64,000 nt of DNA from an uncultured Atopobium sp. Lineage in GTDB: Bacteria; Actinomycetota; Coriobacteriia; Coriobacteriales; Atopobiaceae. Of this stretch, positions 8,477 through 17,752 are shown piece by piece; the first letter of the stretch is position 1, and every line of letters starts with the position of its first letter. The stretch spans positions 1 to 64,000 of the forward strand of contig CALKTD010000027.1 in NCBI GenBank assembly GCA_937997345.1, in the 5' to 3' direction. The translations under genes and the position numbers were made by a program. The notes below the pieces were generated by a model. That model was not told the DNA's origin, made no database searches, and saw only the letters and a list, made by a program, of their open reading frames with translations.

Positions 8477-9115
8477 CTAGCCCAAAAGGTCTTTAAGTCC
8501 CAGCTTATCTGCCTCGGTAATTTGACGTACGACCTTTGCGGGAGAACCAACAACAAGAGAATTATCTGGAATATCTTTAGTTACCAGGCTATTAGCACCA
8601 ATAACACAGTTATTTCCGATAGTTACACCGGGAAGCACCGTCACATTTCCGCCAAACCAACAGTTATCTCCTACCGTAATAGGTAGAGCTCGCTCATACC
8701 AAGCGTTTCTCTCCTCAGCATCTAAAGGATGCTGAACAGTGTACGCCTTAAACTGAGGGCCGACAAAACTATGAGCACCAAAAGTGATAGGCGCACAATC
8801 CATCAAGTATGCACCGTGGTTGATAAAGCTATGTGGGCCAATCTTGATATTGAAGCCATAGTCAACATTAAAAGGAGAAACTGCTGCACTTCCCTCTCCT
8901 AGTTCACCGAGAAGTTCGGTCAAAATCTGACGACATTTTTCTTTATCGCTTGGACGAGTCTGATTAAACTCCCAGGCAAGATCCTTTGCACGCCAAAACG
9001 CAGCGCTCTGCTCCTCGTCAGAGCCGCCACACCACTCTCCCGCACTCATGCGCTCAAGCTTTGATTTCTTATTATCTGAGTTTACGGTGGTCTGCTTTGG
9101 ATCAATATCATACAT
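8477..9115 (-). CDS. Maltose/galactoside-type sugar O-acetyltransferase
   Basis: A 212-residue left-handed beta-helix acetyltransferase. It shows the N-terminal Mac domain (MSAGEWCGG...R..A..L...FNQTRP) and hexapeptide repeats with the catalytic region INHGAYLMD and HPLDAEER, ending in VIGANSLVTKDIPDNSLVVGSPAKVVR. It transfers acetyl from acetyl-CoA to a sugar hydroxyl in the cytoplasm. The start at 9115 has GGAGTTAGCT upstream. The family has roughly 180-210 members' residues, so length is normal with a short N-terminal extension. Its physiological substrate is not evident and no sugar operon is adjacent. Confidence 0.9.
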   Translation of the reverse strand: MYDIDPKQTTVNSDNKKSKLERMSAGEWCGGSDEEQSAAFWRAKDLAWEFNQTRPSDKEKCRQILTELLGELGEGSAAVSPFNVDYGFNIKIGPHSFINHGAYLMDCAPITFGAHSFVGPQFKAYTVQHPLDAEERNAWYERALPITVGDNCWFGGNVTVLPGVTIGNNCVIGANSLVTKDIPDNSLVVGSPAKVVRQITEADKLGLKDLLG

Positions 9116-9155
9116 AGCTAACTCCTCACGTTACTTTATTGAGCAGTTAGAAGTG

Positions 9156-9187
9156 TAATAAAAGAAGAGCCCCTGACGAGGCTCTTC
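9156..9187 (-). terminator. Terminator of the kinase gene at 9216
   Basis: An 8-bp stem GAAGAGCC/GGCTCTTC (9164-9171 with 9180-9187) followed on the minus strand by TTTTATTA. It lies about 30 bp after the stop. Confidence 0.8.
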
Positions 9188-9215
9188 CCAGCTAGTTTAA
9201 AGTTCTTGTAACCAA

Positions 9216-9980
9216 CTACATTGCATCAAAAACATTTACCCACTTAAGCAGGAACTCTGTTTCTTTTACACGACCGCGAGCAAGCTCTGCTGCAGCAATA
9301 ATGCCAAGCCACTCGTTTACGTACTGACGAGTGCAGCCCTGCTTGGTGCAATAAAAATTGATGTATTTCTCGGCAAGTTCCTCATCACCATGAAGAAGCA
9401 GGTGCAGGTAAGTTGTAGCGCAGTCTGCTGCACCATTGCCCTGTGTTGCATGAGCCCAGTCAAGAATTACAGGAGTGCCATCCTCAGCGAGAATAACATT
9501 GGACGGAACAAAGTCACCGTGACAAACCTTAGTGTGAGGCTTCATGCCATCAAGCTTAAGCAGAAGCTCATATCTTGTGGCCTCATCAAGGATGTCTGGA
9601 ATGCTGTTAATCATTCGGGTGAACTTGTCTTTTTGACGAGTAAGAAGTGGTGCCTTATGAGCGTGAATAGCTAACTCAATATTGACAAACTTATTGAGAT
9701 ATTCATCCTCTTTTTCTGGATGCTCCTCAATAAGCTGCCTAATTGTTTTGCCTGCAACTTTTCTGGTTGAAACAGCCCAGCAATTACCAACCTTACTAAT
9801 CTCTACAAGAGAAGGAACGTTGATGCCGGCCTGCTCAGCACGAGTGAGGTTTAATGCCTCATTCAGAATATCAGCAGAAGGTTTGCTTCCGCTGAACACC
9901 TTAACGACTGTGTCTCCGTTGTCGTACACAACCTTGTTATTACGCTCGACAATTACCTTTTTATCAGCTTTGAGCTCCAT
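9216..9980 (-). CDS. APH/choline-kinase-like phosphotransferase
   Basis: A 254-residue protein-kinase-fold phosphotransferase. Kinase features are a glycine/valine-rich N-lobe, the catalytic loop CHGDFVPSNVIL (HGD...N) and the metal-binding VILDWAHAT. Such proteins phosphorylate small molecules such as choline, sugars or aminoglycosides; the substrate is unknown here. The ATG at 9980 has TTGGAGG seven bases upstream; the longer frame has no site. It is transcribed alone, with its own terminator. I see nothing to call it an antibiotic-resistance gene. Confidence 0.82.
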   Translation of the reverse strand: MELKADKKVIVERNNKVVYDNGDTVVKVFSGSKPSADILNEALNLTRAEQAGINVPSLVEISKVGNCWAVSTRKVAGKTIRQLIEEHPEKEDEYLNKFVNIELAIHAHKAPLLTRQKDKFTRMINSIPDILDEATRYELLLKLDGMKPHTKVCHGDFVPSNVILAEDGTPVILDWAHATQGNGAADCATTYLHLLLHGDEELAEKYINFYCTKQGCTRQYVNEWLGIIAAAELARGRVKETEFLLKWVNVFDAM

Positions 9981-10192
9981 AACAACCTCCAATAAGGTAC
10001 TCATGCAGATACTCACTATCCACCTAGTAGTATTGTCGTTCTTCTCTAACCTTCCCTAGCGAGAAGAACACTCTTATTGGTTAAACGGTTGGCAAATTCG
10101 GCGAACGTAAACATTCCCAGGTAAAATAAGAAATCAATCTTCTGACAAACAATTAATATAAAGGCGTAAAAAAGTACAAACTTTAGTATGCT

Positions 10193-10681
10193 TTACTCTT
10201 CTTTATCTAACTGTTCAGGTTCTTCCGAACGATGCTTTAAGCGGTCGTACTCCTCGTCAGTCAAAACATCTTCTATACGCAGGCTAACGCCAGAAACTTC
10301 AAGTCCTGTCATACCGGTGATTTTCTCAACAATCGTATGCTTTACGTCTTCAAAAATCTGAGGAGCATAAGAGCCATATTTAATAAGAACAGAAACGGTG
10401 ACATTTAGCGAACTATCAGGCAGCACTTCAACAGTGACACCTTTAGCCGTATCAGATGCACCAAGTACGTCTTGAACCCTGTTAAGCCAATTTCCACGAG
10501 CACCCACTACATTAGGGACATCACGCAATGCCAGTGAGACAATCTTCTCGACAACTCCTCCAGAGAAAGTAAGAGAATCTGTATCCTCAAGATCTGCATC
10601 GGAGAGAACATCTGTTGTTTCTTCCGCAGGAATAATTTCTTCAGAGGTTGTCTCTTGTGAATTAGTAAGCTCTTCTGCCAC
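10193..10681 (-). CDS. asp23: Asp23/Gls24 family envelope stress protein
   Basis: A 162-residue cytosolic protein with the Asp23 domain from about residue 42: VEKIVSLALRDVPNVVGA, then TVSVLIKYGSYAPQIFEDVK and the closing EVSGVSLRIEDV. An acidic 40-residue N-terminal extension precedes it. Start is GTG with TAGGAGAGAGCT. It is the third gene of amaP-DUF2273-asp23. In Staphylococcus, AmaP holds Asp23 at the membrane during alkaline or envelope stress; the same arrangement is inferred here. Confidence 0.92.
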   Translation of the reverse strand: MAEELTNSQETTSEEIIPAEETTDVLSDADLEDTDSLTFSGGVVEKIVSLALRDVPNVVGARGNWLNRVQDVLGASDTAKGVTVEVLPDSSLNVTVSVLIKYGSYAPQIFEDVKHTIVEKITGMTGLEVSGVSLRIEDVLTDEEYDRLKHRSEEPEQLDKEE

Positions 10682-10694
10682 AGCTCTCTCCTAT

Positions 10695-10937
10695 CTAGTT
10701 TCTATCCGTGAATAAGGAACGAATCTTTGCCAAAATAGTTGCCTTTCCGTCAAAAATCTGACCAATAGCAACTCCTACCAGTACAAACAATACAACAATC
10801 AGCATTTTAAAAAGACCAAATGTAAACAAAAGAATTGCAAACAAAAGACCTGCAAATCCACCAACAATAGCACCAGGATGATCAAGGACGTATTTTTTGC
10901 ACTTCTCCTGCATCTTCTGAAAGAAGCTTTTATCCAT
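10695..10937 (-). CDS. DUF2273 small membrane protein
   Basis: An 80-residue protein with one helical hairpin of about 45 hydrophobic residues (AIVGGFAGLLFAILLFTFGLF and following) flanked by basic ends. This is the DUF2273 partner found with Asp23 operons. Its start overlaps the amaP stop by about 8 bp, implying coupled translation. The function is unknown beyond likely membrane recruitment of Asp23-type proteins. Confidence 0.88.
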   Translation of the reverse strand: MDKSFFQKMQEKCKKYVLDHPGAIVGGFAGLLFAILLFTFGLFKMLIVVLFVLVGVAIGQIFDGKATILAKIRSLFTDRN

Positions 10938-11625
10938 TATCTTTGACCTCCTTTGCCTCTGGCTCTGAAATGTTCAATCGAATGTCTTTACCAGTCTGCT
11001 GTGCGGAGGCTTGTTCAGAAAGTTGGTCACAAATTTGCTCTTCTACAATTTCTGATTTTGCTACAACGTCTTTTGACTGAAGTAGAGACGTACCTTCTTC
11101 ATCTTTTGGCGAGAAGGAACTTGGCTTGATAAAAGATAGATTAATGTTAGAAACACAAGGTCCGCACACGATAGCAAGACCAGACTGAAGAGCACTATAG
11201 AACTCAGAACCCTTTGCGGTGACATCGACAGGCTCTTTAGGAAGAATATCAATCTGTACAGATACAGAATTATTCTTAGAAATCTTCACGTTAACACGGT
11301 GCGCAAGGCAAGTTCCGTCTTCTTCAATGATATGTGCTGCCTGGGAAGAAATAGCGTCTTTAGTAACGGAAATTGTTCCGCCTTCAACAGTTGCAACAAT
11401 AAGTTTTACAGTCTTTCTAATGAATAGAGCTCTAAACAGAACCACAATAAGACCAAAGATACTAATAGCTGCACAAACGTTAAGAGCAATAAGATATGGC
11501 TTAGTAAACAAGAGGCTAGTTGCCTGATGTGTCCAAGAACCAAACCACGTTAATGCAAGAGCTAAAAACACAAATGTACTTGCTAGAACATAGAGTATGT
11601 AGCAAAAACGCTTGAAGCCGCTCAT
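10930..11625 (-). CDS. amaP: Alkaline shock response membrane anchor protein
   Basis: A 231-residue protein with two N-terminal transmembrane helices (about residues 7-30 and 43-67), then a soluble Asp23-like domain (VEGGTISVTKDAISSQAAHIIEEDG...V.VKISKNNSVSVQIDILPKEPVDV) and a charged tail. It is the first gene of the stress operon, with GTGGAGG before the ATG at 11625 and a promoter at 11642-11671. The family role is anchoring Asp23 at the cytoplasmic membrane. The tail is longer than in staphylococcal AmaP. Confidence 0.88.
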   Translation of the reverse strand: MSGFKRFCYILYVLASTFVFLALALTWFGSWTHQATSLLFTKPYLIALNVCAAISIFGLIVVLFRALFIRKTVKLIVATVEGGTISVTKDAISSQAAHIIEEDGTCLAHRVNVKISKNNSVSVQIDILPKEPVDVTAKGSEFYSALQSGLAIVCGPCVSNINLSFIKPSSFSPKDEEGTSLLQSKDVVAKSEIVEEQICDQLSEQASAQQTGKDIRLNISEPEAKEVKDNG

Positions 11626-11641
11626 AGCACCTCCACTTTCT

Positions 11642-11671
11642 TTTATATAAACAGTTTAACCCCAATATCAA
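11642..11671 (-). promoter_or_regulatory. Promoter of the amaP-asp23 operon
   Basis: Minus-strand TTGATA (11666-11671) and TATAAA (11642-11647), 18-bp spacer. The predicted start is too close to the ATG (about 10 nt) for a long leader, leaving only the ribosome binding site. Confidence 0.6.
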
Positions 11672-11684
11672 ATAAAAACAGAAT

Positions 11685-11717
11685 ATAAAAACTGCCTCCC
11701 GGTGGAAGGCAGTTTTT
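11685..11717 (-). terminator. Terminator of the pit-DUF47 operon
   Basis: Stem ACTGCCTCCC / GGAAGGCAGT (one mismatch) flanked by A-runs and T-runs on both sides, so it can work in either direction; it lies 32 bp after the DUF47 stop codon. Confidence 0.8.
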
Positions 11718-11748
11718 AGTATTTATGTATCATCTACAAAAAACGAAC

Positions 11749-12369
11749 TTAAGCGTTCTTCATAACAACGGAGCGAACAACTCCTGCTGCATCATCGCAG
11801 GAATCCAGAACAGTTTCCATGCGGTCAAAAATACGAAGCCAAGCAACGGTGTGACGACCAGGCATCTCATCACGGAACAAGCGAGAGAGTGCGTTGTGGT
11901 AAATTAGGTCGCCCTCGTCCTCGACGTGTCCAACAGCGATGGCCTTCTCCATAACAGTAGGATCTTTTTTGTAATCGCTCAGAACACTCAACATCTCCTG
12001 AACTGTCTTGCATGCACGAAGAGTAAGCTTAGCAAGCTGCATAGCCTCTTTACGAGTGTCATCAACATTAAAGAGATCAAGACGCTCTGCAACAGAATTC
12101 ATTCCGTCAACAATGTCGTCAAGACGGAGTGCCAAATCAGAGATATCCTCACGCTCAAATGGGGTAACAAAGGATGCGTAAAGCTCCTTCATAATGTGCT
12201 GGACCTTCTCGTCACACTCACGCTCATATACCTTCATCTGAGGAATACGCGCGGCAGTCTCAGGATAGCCTTCCATAATGACCGCATACTCTTCAGCGGT
12301 TTCTACAATTTTGTCGCCAAACTCGCGGAACATGGTGTAGAAGACGTCCTCTTTTGGCTTACCTAGCAT
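11749..12369 (-). CDS. DUF47 family PhoU-like phosphate transport regulator
   Basis: A 206-residue all-helical cytosolic protein. It has PhoU-like features: YERECDEKVQHIMKELYASFVTPFEREDISDLALRLDDIVDGM, with acidic residues that bind metals in this family. Proteins of this type are encoded beside Pit transporters and modulate them. GGAGG precedes the ATG at 12369. It follows pit by 58 bp on the same strand and shares its terminator. Confidence 0.92.
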   Translation of the reverse strand: MLGKPKEDVFYTMFREFGDKIVETAEEYAVIMEGYPETAARIPQMKVYERECDEKVQHIMKELYASFVTPFEREDISDLALRLDDIVDGMNSVAERLDLFNVDDTRKEAMQLAKLTLRACKTVQEMLSVLSDYKKDPTVMEKAIAVGHVEDEGDLIYHNALSRLFRDEMPGRHTVAWLRIFDRMETVLDSCDDAAGVVRSVVMKNA

Positions 12370-12427
12370 GAATCCTCCAATAAAGTTGAGTGGTTCAATA
12401 GAACTCGTAAAAGACAGTTATACGTAC

Positions 12428-13477
12428 TTAGAAAATCATCAGGAACAGTTTTGCAAAGAGAAAACCAATTAGTCCGCAGCCAGGGAAAGTAAACACCCAT
12501 GCTGCAACCATTTCTTTTGCAACGCCCCAGTTAACTGAACGAATATTTTTTGCAGCACCCGCACCCATCATGGCGGTCATTTTTGTATGAGTTGTTGAAA
12601 CAGGAAGACCGGTCAGCGTGGAAAGCAGCAAAGATGCAGATGCCGAGAAGGACGCGGCAAAGCCCTGATAACGCTCAAGCTTTACCATTTCCATTCCGAC
12701 TTTTTTAATAATTTTTCTTCCGCCAATTGCGGTGCCGATAGACATAAGAGCAGCACACAGTACCTGCAGCCAGAGCGGGAACACATCTGCACCAGCAGCT
12801 CCATGACCTGCGGAAAGCGCAATTGCAAGCATGGCGATGGACATGAACTTCTGACCGTCCTGTGCACCATGCATAGCCGCAACAAATGCTGAGCCAACAA
12901 CCTGCAAATGGCCAAACATCTCATCAGCACGCTGTCGATCAACGTTAACGCAAAGCTTGTTGATTGCTTTAACAATGATCCAACCAGCGGCAAAACCTAA
13001 TGTGGTTGAGAAGAACAGACCAATTAAAACCTTGCTCCACTCGCCCCAGTTAACAGCTCCAAAATCACCATGAATAGCAAGTGCCGCACCGGTGAGGCCT
13101 GCAATAAGGGCGTGTGACTCAGAAGTTGGAATACCTAAAGCCCAAGCTCCTACTGCCCAAGTAACAATACCAACACAGCCTGCGGCAAGAGCAACAAGAG
13201 CCTCATGGTTATTGTTGCCAAAGTCAACCATACCCAGAATTGTGTCTGCAACTGCAGTTGAAATGAGGCACATAGCCACCAAACCAACAAAGTTGCATAC
13301 AACACTCATGATAATTGCATGGTTAACTTTAATTGAACGAGTTCCAACAGCCTCTGCAATAGCATTAGCCGCATCGGTTGCACCATTTACAAAGATGCAC
13401 CCAAAAACAAGGACAATGACGAGGGCCAAAAACGGATTGGCAACCAACATCTCAAAAAAGTGTCCGAGGGTTATCAT
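12428..13477 (-). CDS. pit: Inorganic phosphate transporter, PiT family
   Basis: A 349-residue membrane transporter with about ten helices that co-imports phosphate with a cation. Both PiT signatures are visible: VNGATDAANAIAEAVGTRSI near residue 30 and the second GLPVSTTHTKMTAMMGAGAAK near 295, together with GIPTSESHALIAG. It is the first gene of a two-gene operon with the DUF47 regulator. The ATG has AAAGGTACC upstream. The 13478-13560 leader contains a 10-bp palindrome CGATATATCG that might be an operator. Confidence 0.95.
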   Translation of the reverse strand: MITLGHFFEMLVANPFLALVIVLVFGCIFVNGATDAANAIAEAVGTRSIKVNHAIIMSVVCNFVGLVAMCLISTAVADTILGMVDFGNNNHEALVALAAGCVGIVTWAVGAWALGIPTSESHALIAGLTGAALAIHGDFGAVNWGEWSKVLIGLFFSTTLGFAAGWIIVKAINKLCVNVDRQRADEMFGHLQVVGSAFVAAMHGAQDGQKFMSIAMLAIALSAGHGAAGADVFPLWLQVLCAALMSIGTAIGGRKIIKKVGMEMVKLERYQGFAASFSASASLLLSTLTGLPVSTTHTKMTAMMGAGAAKNIRSVNWGVAKEMVAAWVFTFPGCGLIGFLFAKLFLMIF

Positions 13478-13677
13478 TCGGTACCTTTCAAACCACTTTC
13501 ATAACGGGACAATGATAATCGATATATCGTTCAATTATGTTTAAAAACATTCGAATAGCTAAATAAGCGCGAGTTGTTTCTTACGCCCTGCCTTCCCTCT
13601 TATGAAAAATGCAAACTGACCCGGGAGAGCTGCCCAGTTATCCCAGAAGAGTTGCCTCAAAAGGATACCTCAGGTTA

Positions 13678-14376
13678 CTAGGCAAGCTTTTTGATAATAG
13701 CTGCAGTAATTCTGGCAGAGCGCTCAGAAGCCTCACGCTCAAACGTCAAATAATCAACGCTTGAAGTAGTACCAGGCTTATCGGACATAAGCCTAATCAC
13801 CACAAACGGTGTGTGGTTAAGCCAAGCAACCTGGGCAATTGAAGCGCCCTCCATCTCGCAACAGTCAGCACCAAACGTTGTGTAGATGTGGTCTGCTAAC
13901 TCTGATGAACTTACAAACTGATCTCCTGAAGCAACACGGCCAGAAACAACCTGCAGGTGAGGAGCTACTTCTTTAGCCGAAGCAAGAGCATGTTCAACAA
14001 GACCCTCATCTGCTGTAAACGAGAAGACCGGAAGGCCTGGAATTTGACCAGCGGCAAAATTGAGAGGACCAACGTTCATATCGTGTTGAACTAAATCTGA
14101 AGAGACGACAATATCCCCTACCTGCAGCTCAGAGTTTAAAAGCCCTGCAATACCAGTATTAATAACGTGTGTTACTGCAAACGAATCAATCAGGATCTGC
14201 GTGCATGCCGCCGCATTGACCTTGCCAATTCCCGACTGTACAACAACTACAGGAACTTCTCCCAAAAGACCTTCAGCAAATTGCATACGAGCCTGCTCAT
14301 AGGTGCGCTCAATAGTCATCTGCTCTTTTAGCAGCGCAACCTCAGACTCCATGGCTCCAATGATGCCAATCTTCAT
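13678..14376 (-). CDS. mtnN: 5'-methylthioadenosine/S-adenosylhomocysteine nucleosidase
   Basis: A 232-residue cytosolic enzyme that hydrolyses MTA and SAH to adenine and a thio-sugar. This recycles SAM by-products and supplies the AI-2 precursor route. It begins MKIGIIGAMESEV with the catalytic Glu near residue 12, has NTGIAGLL, DCCEMEGASIAQVA and the catalytic Asp in LMSDKPG. It is the last gene of pcrA-mscS-mtnN; its ATG is 1 bp from the mscS stop and has GGAG upstream. Confidence 0.95.
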   Translation of the reverse strand: MKIGIIGAMESEVALLKEQMTIERTYEQARMQFAEGLLGEVPVVVVQSGIGKVNAAACTQILIDSFAVTHVINTGIAGLLNSELQVGDIVVSSDLVQHDMNVGPLNFAAGQIPGLPVFSFTADEGLVEHALASAKEVAPHLQVVSGRVASGDQFVSSSELADHIYTTFGADCCEMEGASIAQVAWLNHTPFVVIRLMSDKPGTTSSVDYLTFEREASERSARITAAIIKKLA

Positions 14377-14377
14377 A

Positions 14378-15160
14378 TTAAGCTCCTACTCCTGCAAGCC
14401 AACTAGAACCAGCCAGGGCTCTTACAATTTTGTCTCGTACACTCATTTCGCTCGCATCATCTTTAACGTGAACATGAATGATTACCTTGATGCCTGTCTC
14501 AGCAATGCTTGATGCTTCAACCTCAATAGGAAATGTTCTATCAAGCTGAGGTGCAACTACCTCTTGAATAATTTCTGATATTTCTTGCGTTGCCGCACTC
14601 AGATCAACGGTTGGTTTAAGCACTATAGTAATGGGCACTTCTGTCATATCCCACCTGGTACGACGCGCAAGTGCTGTTTTATTAAGTACTGAATTAGGAA
14701 TGATGTCTACCCTACCTCCACGAGCACGAACTATAGTAGAGCGCCAGTTCATGTCAATGACCTCGCCGGAAATGTTTCCAATGCTTACCTGATCTCCTGG
14801 CTTAACTACACCTCCCAGCATGAGGCCCAAGCCTCCTACCAGGTTAGAAATGGTATCCTGCAGGCCAAAAGACAAAGCAATGGAGGTGACTCCCAAGGCG
14901 GTTACAAATGCTGTTGGCTGAATACCAAAAACAGGCTGCAATACCGCGAGAATGGCAAACGCCCAGATAACTCCACGTAGTATGTTGACAAAAATAGATG
15001 CTGACGGCAGCTTTGAAGAGTCCAAGGCCTTTTTTGAGAGTTTTACTGAAAAATGCTCAATCAAAAATGCAATGAAAAACACCACTACAAAGGTAACTAC
15101 TCTGAAAATAAAATCTTGTGGAGTGAGGCCCAAGATCAAGCCGTCATGCGTTAACACCAT
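14378..15160 (-). CDS. Small-conductance mechanosensitive channel, MscS family
   Basis: A 260-residue inner-membrane protein with about three helices followed by the MscS beta domain. The pore helix region AFVTALGVTSIALSFGLQDTISNLVGGLGLMLGGVVKPGDQVSIGNISG is typical, followed by EVIDMNWRSTIVRARGGRVDIIPNSVL. It opens under membrane tension to release solutes. The start overlaps the end of pcrA closely (ATG at 15160; pcrA stop at 15163), and GAGGGA lies within pcrA, implying coupled expression. Confidence 0.93.
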   Translation of the reverse strand: MVLTHDGLILGLTPQDFIFRVVTFVVVFFIAFLIEHFSVKLSKKALDSSKLPSASIFVNILRGVIWAFAILAVLQPVFGIQPTAFVTALGVTSIALSFGLQDTISNLVGGLGLMLGGVVKPGDQVSIGNISGEVIDMNWRSTIVRARGGRVDIIPNSVLNKTALARRTRWDMTEVPITIVLKPTVDLSAATQEISEIIQEVVAPQLDRTFPIEVEASSIAETGIKVIIHVHVKDDASEMSVRDKIVRALAGSSWLAGVGA

Positions 15161-15162
15161 GG

Positions 15163-17601
15163 TTATCCCTCAATTTTGACTATTGGAGCAAAGCCCTTCA
15201 TGAGCTTCTTTGTCTTATTAGTACGCGTAAACTTGACCTCAATAGTATCGCCCTGAACTGCTAAAACAACACCTGGACCAAAGGTCTTGTGAGAAACCTG
15301 GTCTCCCACAGCAAAACTTGCAGAAGCGCGGGCTGGGTCTTTCTGAATGGGAGCTGTACGTGGAGCTGGAGCACCGCCGGTAGAGCGCGTGCGAGAACCA
15401 AAAACGTTTCCACCATAGACCTCGGAGCCGCGACCAGAACCAAAGGTTCCATGACGGTCTCCTCGCTTTGCCCAACCAACTCCAGAAAAACCTGCAGAAC
15501 CAACACCAATAGCTTTTACATGCTCTTGAGGAATCTCTCCCACAAAACGCGATACAGGATTTGCCTGAACAGAGCCGTAAGTCCTTCTGGTAGAAGCGTA
15601 TGTCAAATACAGACGCTTGCGCGCACGCGTAATAGCAACATAGGCAAGTCTGCGCTCTTCTTCTAACTGAGCTGCTTCTGCCTCATAATTTGCATGAGGG
15701 AAAATTCCCTCCTCCATACCAGCAACAAAAACTGCAGGAAATTCCAGACCCTTTGCAGCGTGAATGGTCATGAGTGTTACTGCAGAGGTGGAACCATCCA
15801 AGCTATCCAGGTCAGAGCGAAGCGCCAGCCATTCCATAAAGGCCGGGAGCTTCTCTGCTACAACCTGTGGATGCAAACTCTCCTCCTGAGGCGCAGGAGC
15901 CGTCTCTACAGCAGCACCAGCGAGTGCGCCAGTAGCAGCATCAAAACCAGCCTCACTCAGCGAAGCTGCATCTTGCGCATCAAGCGCTCCAGCTTCCCTG
16001 AGCTGCTGCAGGCTCTCAAGCGTTTCTTCAACGTCGTCGTGAGACTCATCAAACTCTGCTGCAACCCCAAAGAACTCTCGAATGTTCTCAATACGCCCAT
16101 CAGCCTCAATGGTATGCTCCGCCTCAAGTGCCCTAATAAGACCTGAGCGGTCAACAATTGCCTCTACAACCTCATCAAGCTCTCCGTCAATATGACGGCC
16201 ATGCTCAATAGCTGACGTGAACTCTACCAGCGCATTTCTCACCTTTGCGGTAAGAAGGCTCTCCTCCATCACACATGCTTCGCATGCCGAGAAGAACGAC
16301 AAGCCGTTATGCAGTGCGTATGTCTGAATCTTCTGAATACTGGTTGCGCCAATACCGCGTCGAGGCGTGTTAATAACGCGCAGCGCAGCCATATCATCAT
16401 CTGGATTGACAACAACTTTGAGGTACGCCATGACATCTCTGATTTCTGCGCGATCAAAGAATCGAGTACCACCAACAATTTTGTAAGGGACACCAGCTCT
16501 GAGCAGCATATCTTCAAGAATACGGGACTGTGCATTAGTACGATAGAACACAGCTATGTTGTCGTATGATGTACCCTTATCGTGCAGTTTTTCTATCTCA
16601 GAGCCAATCCAAGCGCCCTCATCTCGTTCATCAGATGCCTGATACACCTGGATTTTCTCGCCATCTCCCTCATCGGTAAAAAGACGCTTTGGCTTGCGGT
16701 GAGAGTTGTGCGCAACAACCGCATTGGCAGCGGCCAAAATATGGCTCGTTGAGCGGTAGTTTTGCTCTAGCTTAACTACAACTGCTTCCTCATAGTCTTT
16801 CTCGAACGCCAAGATGTTTTTGATGTCTGCTCCGCGCCACGAATAAATGGACTGGTCATCATCGCCAACAACCATAAGATTGCGATACTTGGATGCCAAA
16901 AGTTTGGTAATTGCGTACTGGACGCCGTTGGTATCTTGATACTCGTCAACATTGATGTAGCGGAAACGCTCCTGGTATTTTGCAAGGACATCTGGATACT
17001 TGGAGAGCAACTCAAATGCCTTAACCAGAAGATCATCAAAATCCATAGCGTTTGCTTTGTCCAGACGCGTCTGGAGGGCACGATACACACGAGCTACCAC
17101 GTGATCCATAGGACTTGCTGCCTGAGCCTCTACATCATCAGGATACAGAAGTGCGTTCTTAGCAGCAGAAATCTTAGAGCGGATAGAATTGAGTGGGAAC
17201 TGACGAACATCAATGTCTAAATCAGACAGAATGGTCTTTACCAGGCGCTTTGAATCGTCATCATCATAGATGGCAAAATTGGAGCCATAACCAAGACGCT
17301 CGCCATCTTCTCTGAGCAAACGAACACACATAGCGTGGAACGTGCAGACCCACATGCCGCGAATATTGTTAGGAAGCAGCGCCTCAAGGCGCTCACGCAT
17401 CTCTGCTGCAGCCTTGTTAGTAAACGTAATAGCAAGAATCTGCCAAGGACGAACGCCCTCATCAGCAATCATGTGCGCAATTCTAAACGTCAAAACACGC
17501 GTCTTACCCGAGCCAGCTCCTGCAAGAACCAACAGAGGTCCCTGAGTTGTCATAACCGCCTGGTGCTGGGCAGGATTCAAACCTTCAAGATCAATCTGCA
17601 T
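15163..17601 (-). CDS. pcrA: ATP-dependent DNA helicase PcrA/UvrD
   Basis: An 812-residue superfamily 1A 3'-5' helicase for repair and for clearing protein from DNA. Q motif LNPAQHQAV, Walker A AGAGSGKT (27-34), INVDEYQDTN (Walker B), VGDDDQSIYSWRGA and the late VTLMTIHAAKGLEFPAVF and YVAITRARKRLYL motifs are in order. The C-terminus has the PcrA Tudor-like domain (VGDQVSHKTFGPGVV). An Ala/Glu-rich insertion lies near 545-575 in the 2B region. It is the first gene of a three-gene operon; AAGGA precedes the ATG. Confidence 0.96.
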   Translation of the reverse strand: MQIDLEGLNPAQHQAVMTTQGPLLVLAGAGSGKTRVLTFRIAHMIADEGVRPWQILAITFTNKAAAEMRERLEALLPNNIRGMWVCTFHAMCVRLLREDGERLGYGSNFAIYDDDDSKRLVKTILSDLDIDVRQFPLNSIRSKISAAKNALLYPDDVEAQAASPMDHVVARVYRALQTRLDKANAMDFDDLLVKAFELLSKYPDVLAKYQERFRYINVDEYQDTNGVQYAITKLLASKYRNLMVVGDDDQSIYSWRGADIKNILAFEKDYEEAVVVKLEQNYRSTSHILAAANAVVAHNSHRKPKRLFTDEGDGEKIQVYQASDERDEGAWIGSEIEKLHDKGTSYDNIAVFYRTNAQSRILEDMLLRAGVPYKIVGGTRFFDRAEIRDVMAYLKVVVNPDDDMAALRVINTPRRGIGATSIQKIQTYALHNGLSFFSACEACVMEESLLTAKVRNALVEFTSAIEHGRHIDGELDEVVEAIVDRSGLIRALEAEHTIEADGRIENIREFFGVAAEFDESHDDVEETLESLQQLREAGALDAQDAASLSEAGFDAATGALAGAAVETAPAPQEESLHPQVVAEKLPAFMEWLALRSDLDSLDGSTSAVTLMTIHAAKGLEFPAVFVAGMEEGIFPHANYEAEAAQLEEERRLAYVAITRARKRLYLTYASTRRTYGSVQANPVSRFVGEIPQEHVKAIGVGSAGFSGVGWAKRGDRHGTFGSGRGSEVYGGNVFGSRTRSTGGAPAPRTAPIQKDPARASASFAVGDQVSHKTFGPGVVLAVQGDTIEVKFTRTNKTKKLMKGFAPIVKIEG

Positions 17602-17687
17602 TACGCCATCCTTGTGTCAATCATTCTTAGAATAAAAGTGTACCCCGATAACCGGACATTAATTGCGCTCGTTTCTGTTGGCTCCAC

Positions 17688-17716
17688 AAAAAAGCGCGGC
17701 GAGAAACTCACCGCGC
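17688..17716 (-). terminator. Terminator of uppP, built on the GGCGAGAA motif
   Basis: A 10-bp GC-rich stem (17694-17703 with 17707-17716, one G-U pair) and a T-run on the minus strand. The GGCGAGAA motif at 17698-17705 forms the stem-loop junction. Confidence 0.85.
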
Positions 17717-17752
17717 GTAAATGCATAGGTAGTAATGCTTGTAAGTCAAAAA

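Noticed and set aside
9216..9980. Aminoglycoside resistance gene
   Set aside because: The kinase fold is shared by many housekeeping phosphotransferases, and no resistance-specific motif or mobile context is present.
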